From Fusibacter bizertensis (GTDB taxonomy: Bacteria > Bacillota > Clostridia > Peptostreptococcales > Acidaminobacteraceae), in contig NZ_JARYZI010000004.1 of the NCBI RefSeq assembly GCF_029914245.1, forward strand, positions 186,001 to 250,000: a stretch of 64,000 nucleotides of DNA, written 5' to 3'. Positions 49,131 through 57,819 of the stretch are shown here, one piece after another. The stretch's first letter is position 1, and the number at the start of each line of letters is the position of its first letter. The position numbers and the translations under genes are program-made. The notes below the pieces were generated by a model, which was given only the letters and a program-made list of their open reading frames with translations, ran no database searches and was not told the origin of the DNA.

Positions 49131-49709
49131 TTAATCCTTTAAATAAATTTCTATTTTATCTGAGTGCTTTGCTAACAAATACTTAAACCAATACGTAAAT
49201 TCATTAGGAGTTTTCTCGATCTCATAATGCAGCGCTTTAAGATCAATCCATCTAACTTCATGAACTTCATCTGGATTGGGGCTAACATCTCCATTATATC
49301 TACCAACAAATACATGATCTAGTTCATGTTCGAAAAGCCCTTTTTCAAATTCTACCTGATAGATAAAGTGAAAAATTTCATCAAGTTCACATATAAAGCC
49401 CATCTCCTCGACTAATCTTCGGTTGACAGCATCAGATAGCTGCTCACCATATCTTGGATGACTACAACAAGTATTTGTCCATAATCCTGGTGTATGATAC
49501 TTGCTAAGACTTCTCCTTTGCAGGAGCAACTGGTTTTGATCATTAAAAACAAGGATTGAAAAAGCACGGTGCAACGTACCGCTATAATGTGCTTCCATCT
49601 TTCCAATTGAGCCCAGTGAATTATCAAACTCATCTACGATGATGATTTGCTCTTCTGTTTGTTCTTCTTTTTTTTCATGTACAGGGGGGTATTCTATATT
49701 TTTCTGCAT
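49131..49709 (-). CDS. idi: Isopentenyl-diphosphate delta-isomerase, type 1
   Basis: A 192-residue NUDIX-fold isomerase converting isopentenyl to dimethylallyl diphosphate. The active-site Cys is in LWTNTCCSHPRYGE (about 103-116) and the Glu in FEHELDHVFVG. LHRAFSILVF is the usual first strand. The ATG at 49709 has AGAGG 8 bp upstream; an earlier ATG at 49739 would overlap the upstream gene. Firmicutes more often carry the type-2 FMN enzyme, so type 1 is less usual. It directly follows the LpdD-like gene. Confidence 0.92.
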   Translation of the reverse strand: MQKNIEYPPVHEKKEEQTEEQIIIVDEFDNSLGSIGKMEAHYSGTLHRAFSILVFNDQNQLLLQRRSLSKYHTPGLWTNTCCSHPRYGEQLSDAVNRRLVEEMGFICELDEIFHFIYQVEFEKGLFEHELDHVFVGRYNGDVSPNPDEVHEVRWIDLKALHYEIEKTPNEFTYWFKYLLAKHSDKIEIYLKD

Positions 49710-49713
49710 AAAA

Positions 49714-50073
49714 TCAGCCTCTTTCTGCGAGTAATTCATCTACTAATTCGTGTACACCACGTTCTATTTCCATAAAATCAGAAACTGTTGCATCCTCAAT
49801 ATGGATGCCCACTGTAACTGAAACAACGCAGTTCCAAGCAGCACTGATTTTTAGAGCCACTTTTCTTGCGAGGTCATCTTCTTTATGTCCAGTGATACAA
49901 ATCACACTTGCACTTGAAGATATGCTACCATCACCACTTAAACTCTCTCTGGGCACTGCCACTGCAACTGCCCCAATATGAGGTTTGTCTCCACCATATA
50001 TGCTTACTGAGAGGTCTTTACCACATAGGATTTTATTTAATGTAATCTCGTATTTATTTTTATCGACGGTCAT
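49714..50073 (-). CDS. LpdD-like (prenylated-flavin chaperone-like) protein
   Basis: A 119-residue small cytoplasmic protein. The pattern GGDKPHIGAVAVAVPRESL (about 28-46), ASVICITGHKEDDLAR and VTVGIHIEDA matches the small LpdD-like family as I remember it; LpdD is associated with the prenyl-FMN-dependent gallate decarboxylase LpdC. It is followed 4 bp later by type-1 IPP isomerase, which makes the dimethylallyl donor used to prenylate FMN. No UbiD/UbiX gene is in the window. The family call needs a profile search. Confidence 0.6.
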   Translation of the reverse strand: MTVDKNKYEITLNKILCGKDLSVSIYGGDKPHIGAVAVAVPRESLSGDGSISSSASVICITGHKEDDLARKVALKISAAWNCVVSVTVGIHIEDATVSDFMEIERGVHELVDELLAERG

Positions 50074-50146
50074 ATTACCCTCCTAAGCATTTGACACCTC
50101 TATTGCTCTTACTTTTATCGTTACGCTTTTATCTTCATACTTTCTT

Positions 50147-52273
50147 TTAATACAAACTCTCAGTAAAGTTTCCTTTTTTATGACGCTTTGACTCGTAGAG
50201 CGCTTCATCAGCATAATGTAACAATTCATCGTAATTAAGTTCCGGATATTCATACCACATCAAACCAGCTGAAATCATAACAGGTCTTTGTGAACCATCT
50301 GGAAACTCTATTAAATGATCTTTAAGTCCCTCAAAAAATAAGGAGACTTTCTCACGCAAAGCTTCTTTGCTGTCAAAATGATGCAGTAGCATCACAAATT
50401 CATCGCCAGATCTTCTGCCCAGAATTCGATGTGAGTCATCACTAATATGCACTAACCTTTCAACTGCTTTAATGATATATTGATCACCCCACTTATGGCC
50501 ATAAGTATCATTGATAATCTTGAGATTATCCAGATCAAACATGAGCAGTGCAGCAACCTCTGTTGATTTATTTTCTTTGTATTGCTTTTCCCAAGCTTCA
50601 AATTGCCACTGAAAGCCTTTGCGGTTCAGTAGTTTAGTCAGCGAATCCAAATCTCTATCGCGTTTAATCTCATTTTTTTCTAATATTTCATCTGTAACAT
50701 CCATTGCGACACCTATGATAAGCTCGTCCGAGATTGTCACATTTACTCTGACCCATCTTTTGGGTTCTAGATTCAAACAATAAACATTATCTTCATCCGG
50801 TTCTGGATTTGAAAAGACCTGATCTAACATCGCCTTAAAGGTTTCTTTATCTCTATATGAATCGTCATCTTTATTCTCATACCCTAAAACATCAAAAAAT
50901 TGTTCTGTCACAAACACATTATCATTGTTTTTATTCATCTCAAAAGCACCTATAGGAAGTGCTACCATCTCAATAATCTTAGATAGTCTCGATGCAGAAT
51001 CTAATATCAACTTATTTGCAACTTCAATAGCATGTGATAATTCGTCCAGTTCCGACAAGCCTGTTGAATTTAAGTGCAATATCTTACTTTTATCACTTTC
51101 TCTAACTTCTTTTGCCAAATTAATAATTGGTTTAGCCAATTGATAGCTTATACCACTACCACCTAATGCGCCTAACATGATAGATAAAAATAATGAAATC
51201 ATCAGTATCTGCTGAATTCGTTTGACATAACTTAGTAGATAGTCCTCACGCATAAAACCCACGATATACCACTCTTCATCTTCAAATGGTGTATTATATT
51301 GGTAAAGTCCAATCTTTTCAACACTTGCGTAAATGACTTCTTTACCTTCATGGTTTAACAGTTCGTAGATGTTACGATTGCTATCTAGAAGTTTTAGGTT
51401 CAAGGGCTCATCTTCAATAATCATCCTCTTTTGAAGTGCACCTTCCATCACAACAGGCATCATCTCTTCATTGCCATCTTTTCTATAAGCAATTAGATAC
51501 CCTAGAGAATCTCTCGGTTGCAAATCTGTTGCCGGGAAAAAATCAGTTAAATAGTTAAGTGTAACTTCGATTCCAACAATCCCTCTTAATGTACCAGAAG
51601 CATCAAACAAAGGCATAGAATAAGTAATAATAGGAACATCACTTTCTGTTAGCTTAAAAGGCTTGCTCCAATACCCAAGCAAACTTGCTTTACTGGTCAA
51701 GGAAGCATAAGTATATGGACTTGTATAAAAAGACTTATTTGCATCTGTTAATTTCAAGTGATATTGCCATGTCTGATCCAAGGGGATTTGATAATCTTTT
51801 GCAAGTTCCGACGGACCTGAGATCATATAGATATCATCATCACTATATATATTTGACAAGGGGTCATAATCTCTAATATAAAGCGCAGGGTAGCGATTGT
51901 CATTTATGCCTTTATGATCCAAAATTATATATACACCTGTTACTTGAGTGGTTCTAAGCATAGCAATTAATTGATCCATCATATCTTTAAAGATTTGATC
52001 ACTATCAAAATTATCACTAGCTATGCTCTTTTCAATGGTAGAAACATATGGATCTAGATTCGTCCACCTGTTTTTCATCTCACGCTGTACATACTCTTTT
52101 CTATTATTTACCTTATCATAGAAAGACTGATAAGCATTCTTTTCAGCTTGATCAAAGACTCCTCCAATGATTAAAGTTCCTGCTAACAGAACAGTTTGCA
52201 GTACTATTATAATCAAAACCAAAAAAGTCAGTCTTGAAACTATAGATTTTCGACGCCATTTCACCTTAGCCAT
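50147..52273 (-). CDS. Cache-PAS-SGDEF signalling protein
   Basis: A 708-residue membrane protein. Helix (about 12-35), dCache-like extracellular region (about 40-345), second helix (about 355-378), a linker, a PAS-like domain (about 430-535) and a GGDEF-type domain (about 545-705). The signature reads RRSGDEF: Ser replaces the first Gly, and DLDNLKIINDTYGHKWGD is intact. SGDEF variants can be active or inactive. It follows the gene of an orphan binding lipoprotein by 107 bp on the same strand. Confidence 0.87.
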   Translation of the reverse strand: MAKVKWRRKSIVSRLTFLVLIIIVLQTVLLAGTLIIGGVFDQAEKNAYQSFYDKVNNRKEYVQREMKNRWTNLDPYVSTIEKSIASDNFDSDQIFKDMMDQLIAMLRTTQVTGVYIILDHKGINDNRYPALYIRDYDPLSNIYSDDDIYMISGPSELAKDYQIPLDQTWQYHLKLTDANKSFYTSPYTYASLTSKASLLGYWSKPFKLTESDVPIITYSMPLFDASGTLRGIVGIEVTLNYLTDFFPATDLQPRDSLGYLIAYRKDGNEEMMPVVMEGALQKRMIIEDEPLNLKLLDSNRNIYELLNHEGKEVIYASVEKIGLYQYNTPFEDEEWYIVGFMREDYLLSYVKRIQQILMISLFLSIMLGALGGSGISYQLAKPIINLAKEVRESDKSKILHLNSTGLSELDELSHAIEVANKLILDSASRLSKIIEMVALPIGAFEMNKNNDNVFVTEQFFDVLGYENKDDDSYRDKETFKAMLDQVFSNPEPDEDNVYCLNLEPKRWVRVNVTISDELIIGVAMDVTDEILEKNEIKRDRDLDSLTKLLNRKGFQWQFEAWEKQYKENKSTEVAALLMFDLDNLKIINDTYGHKWGDQYIIKAVERLVHISDDSHRILGRRSGDEFVMLLHHFDSKEALREKVSLFFEGLKDHLIEFPDGSQRPVMISAGLMWYEYPELNYDELLHYADEALYESKRHKKGNFTESLY

Positions 52274-52380
52274 TTTTCAGTCCTTCTTGAATTAGAATTA
52301 GTTATTCTTTAAATGTTTTAGCTGTAATATATCTGCTTTAATTTTAATTATAATTTCAATTTAAATTTCTATTTTGACTA

Positions 52381-53811
52381 TTAGTTATTCATAATTAATG
52401 AGGCTTCATCCAACATCTCTTGGTACCATTTTTCAAATTCCGAATTTGAAACCATCTCATCAATGATGACGTCTCTATTTTCTCCATCTGATTCACGTCT
52501 TGCAACTGTTTCCAAATCTCTTAATATTTTATCATATAAATTGGTTTCAAGTAGAACCCTCATCTCATAGCTTCCTGTAAAGGGTTTACTATTATAAAGT
52601 GTATAGTCTTGAAACATTTGATTTGTAGTAATAATGGATGCTTTGATCGCTGGATTGGTAAATGAAGTTTTTGCTAATGCACCAAGTAATGTCTCTTCCT
52701 TTAAGGCTTCTTTCTTTACTGGAAAATAACCTGTTGAAATTGCAAACTCAATATTTTGCTCATTATCGGTGAACCACTTCAAAAACATCGCAGCAGCATA
52801 CTCATGTTCTTTATCACTTTGGGTGATACACATGCCTGCACCTTGCTGCATAGCATATGGCTTACCACCCTCAAAATAAGGATATGGTAGTGCCAATGGC
52901 TCGATTTCATATACTTCTTGCTGATCAATCGTTACTTCTGTTGGAAAGTAAGCTGCGCCTGCGGTTGAGCCAGTGTAAGCAAGTACAGTTCCTGTCTTCG
53001 CGTCGTCTGAGCTAAATCTACCCGTCTTCACATAGTAACCGCTTATATAAGGTATATAATAATAAGACCAAATCTTTTGAGCTACCTCAGGTGTTAGATT
53101 AAATGCGACTGTACCATCATTATTATAGATAAACATCTCACTTCCAAGTTGCATTGATGCTTCTAACATGAAGTTGGCACTTGCATCTATGCTATAGAAT
53201 GCTTTACCCGTTTTCTCATAATATAATTTTGAAACTTTATAAAGCCCTTCCCATGTTTGTAAATCTTCAGTTGTTAGTGCAAACTCCTTTGCAAATGTTT
53301 CCCATAGATTCTTGTTCACAAATAAGTTTTCACTTGATTTGGCTATTGGAACGATAAACAAATCGCTATTGGACTGAAATCTGCCTTCTTCTAAAAACTC
53401 TGAACGGTAACTGCTAAGCTCTTCCTCCGAAAAATAAGTATCTAAACTCACTAAATCTACTATTTTATTGACTCTATAGGCATTGTCTGGATAGGATGCA
53501 AAGATATCGGGCATTGGTGCTGCCCCAATTGATTGGTTCGCTGCATCAAAGACTGCTGTTGCAAGTTGGTTAACATCGCCCTGGCTTTGAGAATCAATCA
53601 CCACGCCTTCGTCTACACCAATCGTTTCATTAAACTCTGAGACAAGTGCATCGAAGATCTCTTTCGTGTTGCCATTATAATAGTGCCAAACTGTCACTGT
53701 TATAGGTTTATCAGGATTAAGTGGGCTATCATCCACACTCTTGCTACAACTTGTAAGTGCAAGACCACTCAACAAAACGACAAGTACTAGCACGTATTTT
53801 CCTATTTTCAT
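52381..53811 (-). CDS. Orphan extracellular substrate-binding lipoprotein
   Basis: A 476-residue SBP_bac_1-type binding protein. The signal peptide has the lipobox LTSC (Cys22). Typical segments are TVWHYYNGNTKEIFDALV and AAAMFLKWFTDNEQNIEFA. No permease or ATPase gene is near; instead the next gene encodes a Cache-SGDEF protein. It may present a ligand to that sensor rather than take part in uptake. GGGGGG lies 4 bp before the ATG at 53811; an earlier in-frame ATG at 53841 is less likely. Confidence 0.88.
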   Translation of the reverse strand: MKIGKYVLVLVVLLSGLALTSCSKSVDDSPLNPDKPITVTVWHYYNGNTKEIFDALVSEFNETIGVDEGVVIDSQSQGDVNQLATAVFDAANQSIGAAPMPDIFASYPDNAYRVNKIVDLVSLDTYFSEEELSSYRSEFLEEGRFQSNSDLFIVPIAKSSENLFVNKNLWETFAKEFALTTEDLQTWEGLYKVSKLYYEKTGKAFYSIDASANFMLEASMQLGSEMFIYNNDGTVAFNLTPEVAQKIWSYYYIPYISGYYVKTGRFSSDDAKTGTVLAYTGSTAGAAYFPTEVTIDQQEVYEIEPLALPYPYFEGGKPYAMQQGAGMCITQSDKEHEYAAAMFLKWFTDNEQNIEFAISTGYFPVKKEALKEETLLGALAKTSFTNPAIKASIITTNQMFQDYTLYNSKPFTGSYEMRVLLETNLYDKILRDLETVARRESDGENRDVIIDEMVSNSEFEKWYQEMLDEASLIMNN

Positions 53812-53964
53812 AAATCCCCCCTGTAAATCACTATTTTTCATTACTCTGATTTAGCAATAAGTTAATGTTTCTATGTCATTTGAATATATTCTTTCCATTT
53901 TATTTCTTTAATTATATCAAAATTTATTAACCTTACAATCAAACAATCTAAAAACATTCTATTT

Positions 53965-53992
53965 GCGACATATGTCATAAATTTTGTTTGAT
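53965..53992 (+). promoter_or_regulatory. Promoter-operator of prxU (GACATATGTC site)
   Basis: The palindrome GACATATGTC occupies 53967-53976. A -35-like GCGACA (53965-53970), 16-bp spacer and weak TTTGAT (53987-53992) share the geometry of four other promoters with this palindrome. The start of prxU is 66 bp downstream. Confidence 0.6.
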
Positions 53993-54058
53993 TTAACTCT
54001 CTTAGGGTAATTACAAAATGTCAAATGTTATCTCATCAAACAATAGGAGGTGGTACTA

Positions 54059-54772
54059 TTGCCAACTGATTTTAAACCCGGTTGTGCGCGTCCAAAATCT
54101 AGTTTACTAAAAACAAATGTTGAAGACGTGTTTGATCAAGTGAGTCTGAAAAAGGAGGAAAAATCTATGATCAAAGTAGGCGGTCCAGCACCGGATTTTG
54201 AACTCGCTGGGTATTTTCAAGGTGTTTTTAAAAATTTCAAATTATCAGAGTTTAAGGGGAAATGGGTCGTATTGTGTTTTTATCCAGGCGATTTTACATT
54301 TGTCTGAGCGACTGAAGTATCTGCAGTTGCAGATAAACTCAATGATTTTAAAGCTTTAGGTGTAGAAGTATTGTCCGTAAGTGTCGATAGTATCTATGTA
54401 CACAAGATGTGGAACGATTATGAACTCTCTAAAATGGTAGAAGGTGGTGTACAGTTTCCAATGCTTTCCGATTCCGGTGGCGGTGTAGGTTCTTTATATG
54501 GCGTATACGATCCAGATTCCGGCGTCGAAATGCGTGGACGTTTTATCATTGATCCTGATGGTAATATTCAAGGGTATGAAGTTTTAACGCCTCCTGTCGG
54601 TAGAAACGTATCTGAAACAATTAGACAAATTCAGGCTTTTCAATTGGTTAGAAATTCTGGTGGCACGGAAGCAGCACCATCAGGTTGGAGAACGGGTAAG
54701 AAAACTTTAAAACCAAATCCTGAATTGGTAGGAAATGTTTGGCGAGAATGGTCTGTGAAAGACGATGATTAA
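54059..54772 (+). CDS. prxU: Selenocysteine peroxiredoxin (in-frame TGA at 54305-54307)
   Basis: A peroxiredoxin of 237 residues if the TGA at codon 83 is read as Sec. The active-site region reads FYPGDFTFV-Sec-ATEVS, exactly where AhpC/Prx1 proteins have FYPADFTFVC. The same frame continues with VEVLSVSVDS, RGRFIIDPDG and KTLKPNPELVG to TAA. Thus reading through yields a complete AhpC-type enzyme reducing hydroperoxides. The resolving Cys of the usual VCP motif is absent (EAAPSGW), leaving Cys9 and Cys73 as possible partners. AGGAGG with an 8-bp gap favours the TTG at 54059; an internal ATG at 54168 also has GGAGG and would drop a 36-residue N-terminal extension. Clostridial PrxU enzymes are known precedents. 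Confidence 0.9.
54305..54335 (+). other. UGA codon and bacterial SECIS-like hairpin
   Basis: Ten bases after the TGA, TATCTGC (54318-54324) pairs with GCAGATA (54329-54335) around the loop AGTT. The loop has a G-U and lies 18-21 bases past the TGA, within the distance known for bacterial SECIS elements that bind SelB. SelABC and tRNA-Sec genes are not in this window. Confidence 0.75.
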
Positions 54773-54785
54773 TTTCTAAAAACTT

Positions 54786-54846
54786 AGAGCTACAAACACG
54801 ACTAATTGAAATCATTTAATGAAATCATTAATCTGTTTGTAGCTCT
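54786..54846. terminator. Terminator between prxU and the DUF1858 gene
   Basis: AGAGCTACAAACA and TGTTTGTAGCTCT form a 13-bp stem around a long loop that itself contains AATCATT repeats. T-rich sequence follows on the plus strand. It separates convergent transcripts. Confidence 0.75.
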
Positions 54847-54863
54847 CATTTATTTTTTTGATA

Positions 54864-55061
54864 TTATTCGATTACCATATTTAGGCGCATAAGCATTTCT
54901 GCTTGATTTAAATGATATAGTTTACATACCGTGTCAATTGAATCAAACAGGTTGCTACACAATATACACTGCTCTAAAATAGCGTCAAAAGAGTGAAAAA
55001 TCGCTTCTGTTTCGGGATACTTATAGACAACATCAAGCAAGGTCATATGTTGGTCAATCAT
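54864..55061 (-). CDS. DUF1858-type small protein
   Basis: A 65-residue protein matching the DUF1858/ScdA-N pattern: [20 protein letters not shown], then two Cys in [13 protein letters not shown] where this family has a Cys-containing loop. The ATG at 55061 overlaps the stop of the DUF134 gene in ATGATTGA, giving translational coupling. Family members accompany hybrid-cluster or redox proteins; the specific role is unknown. An in-frame longer start at 55160 would overlap the DUF134 gene more and is less likely. Confidence 0.75.
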   Translation of the reverse strand: MIDQHMTLLDVVYKYPETEAIFHSFDAILEQCILCSNLFDSIDTVCKLYHLNQAEMLMRLNMVIE

Positions 55062-55431
55062 TGATTGGTTCAACTTTGTTGCTACACTTTTGCTTGTGTC
55101 TTTTGCACCCACCACAGCCACATGATGATTCGAGTCCATTGCAAAGTTCATAATCTCCACCCTCTATATTCAGTGTTTTTCCATTGACCAAAGACTCTGC
55201 TAATTTTTTTCTCGCCTCAGTATAAATCCCCTGAACGGTTGTTCTTGCAATGTTCATCTGACCAGCACATTCTTCTTGCGTAAAATTTTCAAGGTCAATA
55301 AGTCGGATGGTTTCATACTCATCAATTGACATTGTAATAGTTTCACTACTTTCGCTTATTTTATCAAGTGGTCCGAATTGATTGCTTTCTGGTAAGCAGC
55401 AAACTTTTCTCCATTTTCTCGGTCTCGGCAT
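55054..55431 (-). CDS. DUF134-family DNA-binding protein
   Basis: A 125-residue protein with the family start [15 protein letters not shown] and a sigma-factor-like helix-turn-helix ([40 protein letters not shown]). The C-terminus adds a Cys-rich tail with the pattern C-x6-7-CGCGGC-x6-C, able to hold a metal or cluster. It is preceded by the GACATATGTC promoter, so it is likely autoregulated, and I infer that DUF134 proteins bind that palindrome. DUF134 genes commonly sit beside NifX/Mrp clusters. GGAGA precedes the ATG at 55431. Confidence 0.88.
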   Translation of the reverse strand: MPRPRKWRKVCCLPESNQFGPLDKISESSETITMSIDEYETIRLIDLENFTQEECAGQMNIARTTVQGIYTEARKKLAESLVNGKTLNIEGGDYELCNGLESSCGCGGCKRHKQKCSNKVEPIND

Positions 55432-55474
55432 ATTGTTCATCTCCATACGTAGTTAGTGTAATCATTTAAATTTA

Positions 55475-55502
55475 ATTATATCTATTTATCGACATATGTC
55501 AA
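55475..55502 (-). promoter_or_regulatory. Promoter-operator of the DUF134 gene (GACATATGTC site)
   Basis: On the minus strand TTGACA (55497-55502), 16-bp spacer, TATAAT (55475-55480). The palindrome GACATATGTC (55491-55500) covers part of the -35 and the spacer. The gene starts 44 bp downstream. Confidence 0.8.
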
Positions 55503-55506
55503 TACA

Positions 55507-55570
55507 AGGCTAAAAGGTGTCAGGTCATAGTTAGCCATATGGCTAACTATGACCTGACACCTTTTAGCCT
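55507..55570. repeat. 64-bp perfect palindrome
   Basis: Two 32-bp arms are exact reverse complements; the outer ends are AGGCTAAAAGG and CCTTTTAGCCT and the centre is GCCATATGGC. It lies 5 bp past the Mrp stop and 4 bp before the DUF134 promoter box. It could act as the Mrp-operon terminator (an AAAAGG...CCTTTT base), but a perfect stem this long is unusual and resembles a mobile or extragenic palindromic repeat. Confidence 0.9.
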
Positions 55571-55575
55571 ACCTT

Positions 55576-56418
55576 CTAGCCAATCATATTAGAAAGGACT
55601 TGACCAACTTTATCAAAATCAGTCGTTGTATAAAGTTCAATTAAGCCTTTATCGCATGATGCCGAAATTTGAGGATTGATCGGTAATTTTGCTAGTACTT
55701 CTAACTGATGTTCGCTTGCAATTTCTTCCAAATGACTTTCACCAAATATATGATATGATTTGTCATTGTCTGGGCATTTAAAATAGGACATATTCTCAAT
55801 AATCCCGAGGATTGGGACATGCATCATCTCTGCCATCTTAATGGCTTTCGTAACCACCATTGATACAAGTTCTTGAGGTGATGTCACAATGACAATGCCA
55901 TCAACTGCAATAGATTGAAAAACAGTAAGCGGAACATCTCCAGTACCTGGTGGCATATCAATAAACAGATAATCAACATTTGCCCATATGACTTCTGACC
56001 AAAATTGTTTTACTGTTCCAGCAATGATAGGTCCCCTCCAAACCACAGGATCTGTATCATTTGCTAGCATAAGATTTACAGACATAATATCAATACCTGT
56101 TTTACTTTTTACAGGAAAAATACCAAATTCTGTCCCAGTTGCTTTTGTTTTAATTCCAAATGATTTTGGTATGGATGGTCCGGTGATATCAGCATCTAAG
56201 ATCGCTGAATGGTAGCCAAGTCGATTCATCGTTACCGCAAGCATAGAGGTTACCATAGACTTCCCTACGCCACCCTTACCACTCACAACACCAATCACTT
56301 TTTTTATGCTACTCATGTCATGTAATCGCTCGGTAAAATCATGCTTATCTGTATCTTCTTTTCTATCTGAACATTCCACGCCACAGCTATTACAATTCTG
56401 ATCGCAAGCTTCACTCAT
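55576..56418 (-). CDS. Mrp/NBP35-family ATPase
   Basis: A 280-residue P-loop ATPase with the deviant Walker A GVVSGKGGVGKSMVTS (about 43-58), LDADITGPSIPKSFG, DMPPGTGDVPLTV and the CxxC-like YFKCPD region reduced to one Cys (about 219). The N-terminal tail carries C-x3-C-x2-C-x3-C, a possible cluster-binding segment. Family members carry or transfer iron-sulfur clusters; in ORP clusters they accompany orange protein. It is the last gene of a seven-gene operon, with the 64-bp palindrome after it. Confidence 0.92.
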   Translation of the reverse strand: MSEACDQNCNSCGVECSDRKEDTDKHDFTERLHDMSSIKKVIGVVSGKGGVGKSMVTSMLAVTMNRLGYHSAILDADITGPSIPKSFGIKTKATGTEFGIFPVKSKTGIDIMSVNLMLANDTDPVVWRGPIIAGTVKQFWSEVIWANVDYLFIDMPPGTGDVPLTVFQSIAVDGIVIVTSPQELVSMVVTKAIKMAEMMHVPILGIIENMSYFKCPDNDKSYHIFGESHLEEIASEHQLEVLAKLPINPQISASCDKGLIELYTTTDFDKVGQVLSNMIG

Positions 56419-56454
56419 TTTGTATCTCCTTATTATCTATATTCATTAAAAGAA

Positions 56455-57801
56455 TTAATTTGTCTTTTTCAAAATCACTTCAGCAGCTTTAATCAACGGA
56501 TAAGCCGCTGGTGAAGCGGTTAACATCGGTTGCGTACCAATTTGTGCGACAAGTAAATCAGTAAGGGTATAACCAGCTTGGATAATAAAGCCAATCACAT
56601 TAATAAGCTCACCCACGCTATTACCACCAATAACTTCGCCACCTAAAATTTTACCGCTATCTTTAGATACGATTAGTTTTACCATTTGTTTATGTGCGTT
56701 GTTTAATTTTCCAGGGTGTCGATCTATCCCTGTAAAAGAACCAGTCACTACTTTAAAGCCTTCTCTAATAGCCGTTTCTTCTGTTAATCCCGCTACGCCA
56801 TATGAAGTTTCTCCAATATTAGTAGAGTAGATACCAATGGTGCCACTAAAAGATCTAAAAGTAGATAAGTTATATAGGTTTAAGCCAGCCACTCTCGCCT
56901 CCGCACATGCAGTTGACGCCAACATGATGGTAGAAATTTTACCTGTCGCAAAATCGCGTTTACTTGCACAATCTCCAACAGCAAATATATCAGCTTCAGA
57001 GGTTCTCATATATTCGTCTATGTTAATAAAGCCTTTTTCATTAATCAATAAACCTGCCTCTTTGGCTAAACTCACATTAGGTCTATAACCCATAGAAAGT
57101 ATAACCGCATCAGCTTCCTTGACATCACCATTACTAAGTTTGATGCTACTCACTTTATCAGTTCCGATAATTTCTTCAAACCCAGTACCTGTAAAGATAT
57201 TGACACCTCTGCTTCTTAATTTTTCTTCAGCTTCAATAGCAATTTCTTTATCAAATGCAAGACCTAATATATTTGGCTGAATCTCAATTAAAGATACATT
57301 TTTACCCATTTTATTAATTTCATCAGAAACTTCAACACCGATAAATCCAGCACCTACAACAACCACATTTTTAAATGCTTTCATCTGAACTAATAATTCA
57401 TCTAAATAGACTTTATCTTTTGGAATTGTGAAGACATTTTTGAGTTCGCCGCCTTTTAACCATGCTGGTTTTACAGGCATGGATCCAGTGGCTATGATGA
57501 GTTTGTCATATTCAACTTCATCACCTGATTGCATTTTGCAAACTTTTAGTTCTTTTTGGATTTTTAATACAGTATCAACCTTAATTTCAACGCCAAGTTG
57601 CAAGAGTCCACCATCAGGTAGTATATTGTCATCTGAATTTCCAAGTGACCCGTAAATATAAGGAATACCACATGGTATCATTACTTTTTCTTCTTTTCTC
57701 ACTAACATGACACTTTTATCTGGATTTTTAGACTTAGATGTCATTGCACTCACTAAACCTGCAGCACTACCGCCTATTACTAAAATATCTACTTTTTTCA
57801 T
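56455..57801 (-). CDS. CoA-disulfide-reductase/NADH-oxidase-like flavoprotein
   Basis: A 448-residue class III pyridine nucleotide-disulfide oxidoreductase. FAD motif GGSAAGLVSAM (about 10-20), the single redox Cys in MIPCGIPYIYG (about 43-53), NAD motif GAGFIGVEVSDE (about 154-165), and a second FAD block DIFAVGDCAS. Members reduce CoA disulfide, persulfides/polysulfides or oxygen. Within an ORP-like operon, a disulfide or polysulfide substrate is plausible. GGGG lies before the ATG at 57801. Confidence 0.9.
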   Translation of the reverse strand: MKKVDILVIGGSAAGLVSAMTSKSKNPDKSVMLVRKEEKVMIPCGIPYIYGSLGNSDDNILPDGGLLQLGVEIKVDTVLKIQKELKVCKMQSGDEVEYDKLIIATGSMPVKPAWLKGGELKNVFTIPKDKVYLDELLVQMKAFKNVVVVGAGFIGVEVSDEINKMGKNVSLIEIQPNILGLAFDKEIAIEAEEKLRSRGVNIFTGTGFEEIIGTDKVSSIKLSNGDVKEADAVILSMGYRPNVSLAKEAGLLINEKGFINIDEYMRTSEADIFAVGDCASKRDFATGKISTIMLASTACAEARVAGLNLYNLSTFRSFSGTIGIYSTNIGETSYGVAGLTEETAIREGFKVVTGSFTGIDRHPGKLNNAHKQMVKLIVSKDSGKILGGEVIGGNSVGELINVIGFIIQAGYTLTDLLVAQIGTQPMLTASPAAYPLIKAAEVILKKTN

Positions 57802-57819
57802 CTCATACCCCTTCATGAA

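Noticed and set aside
54305-54307. In-frame TGA read as a premature stop making the peroxiredoxin a pseudogene
   Set aside because: It sits exactly at the peroxidatic residue, the downstream frame is intact and conserved, and a SECIS-like hairpin follows.
54864-55160. Longer DUF1858-type protein starting at 55160
   Set aside because: This would overlap about 100 bases of DUF134 coding sequence; the ATGATTGA junction at 55061 is a normal coupled start.
55507-55570. The 64-bp palindrome as the two ends of an insertion sequence
   Set aside because: The arms are directly joined with no transposase or cargo between them.
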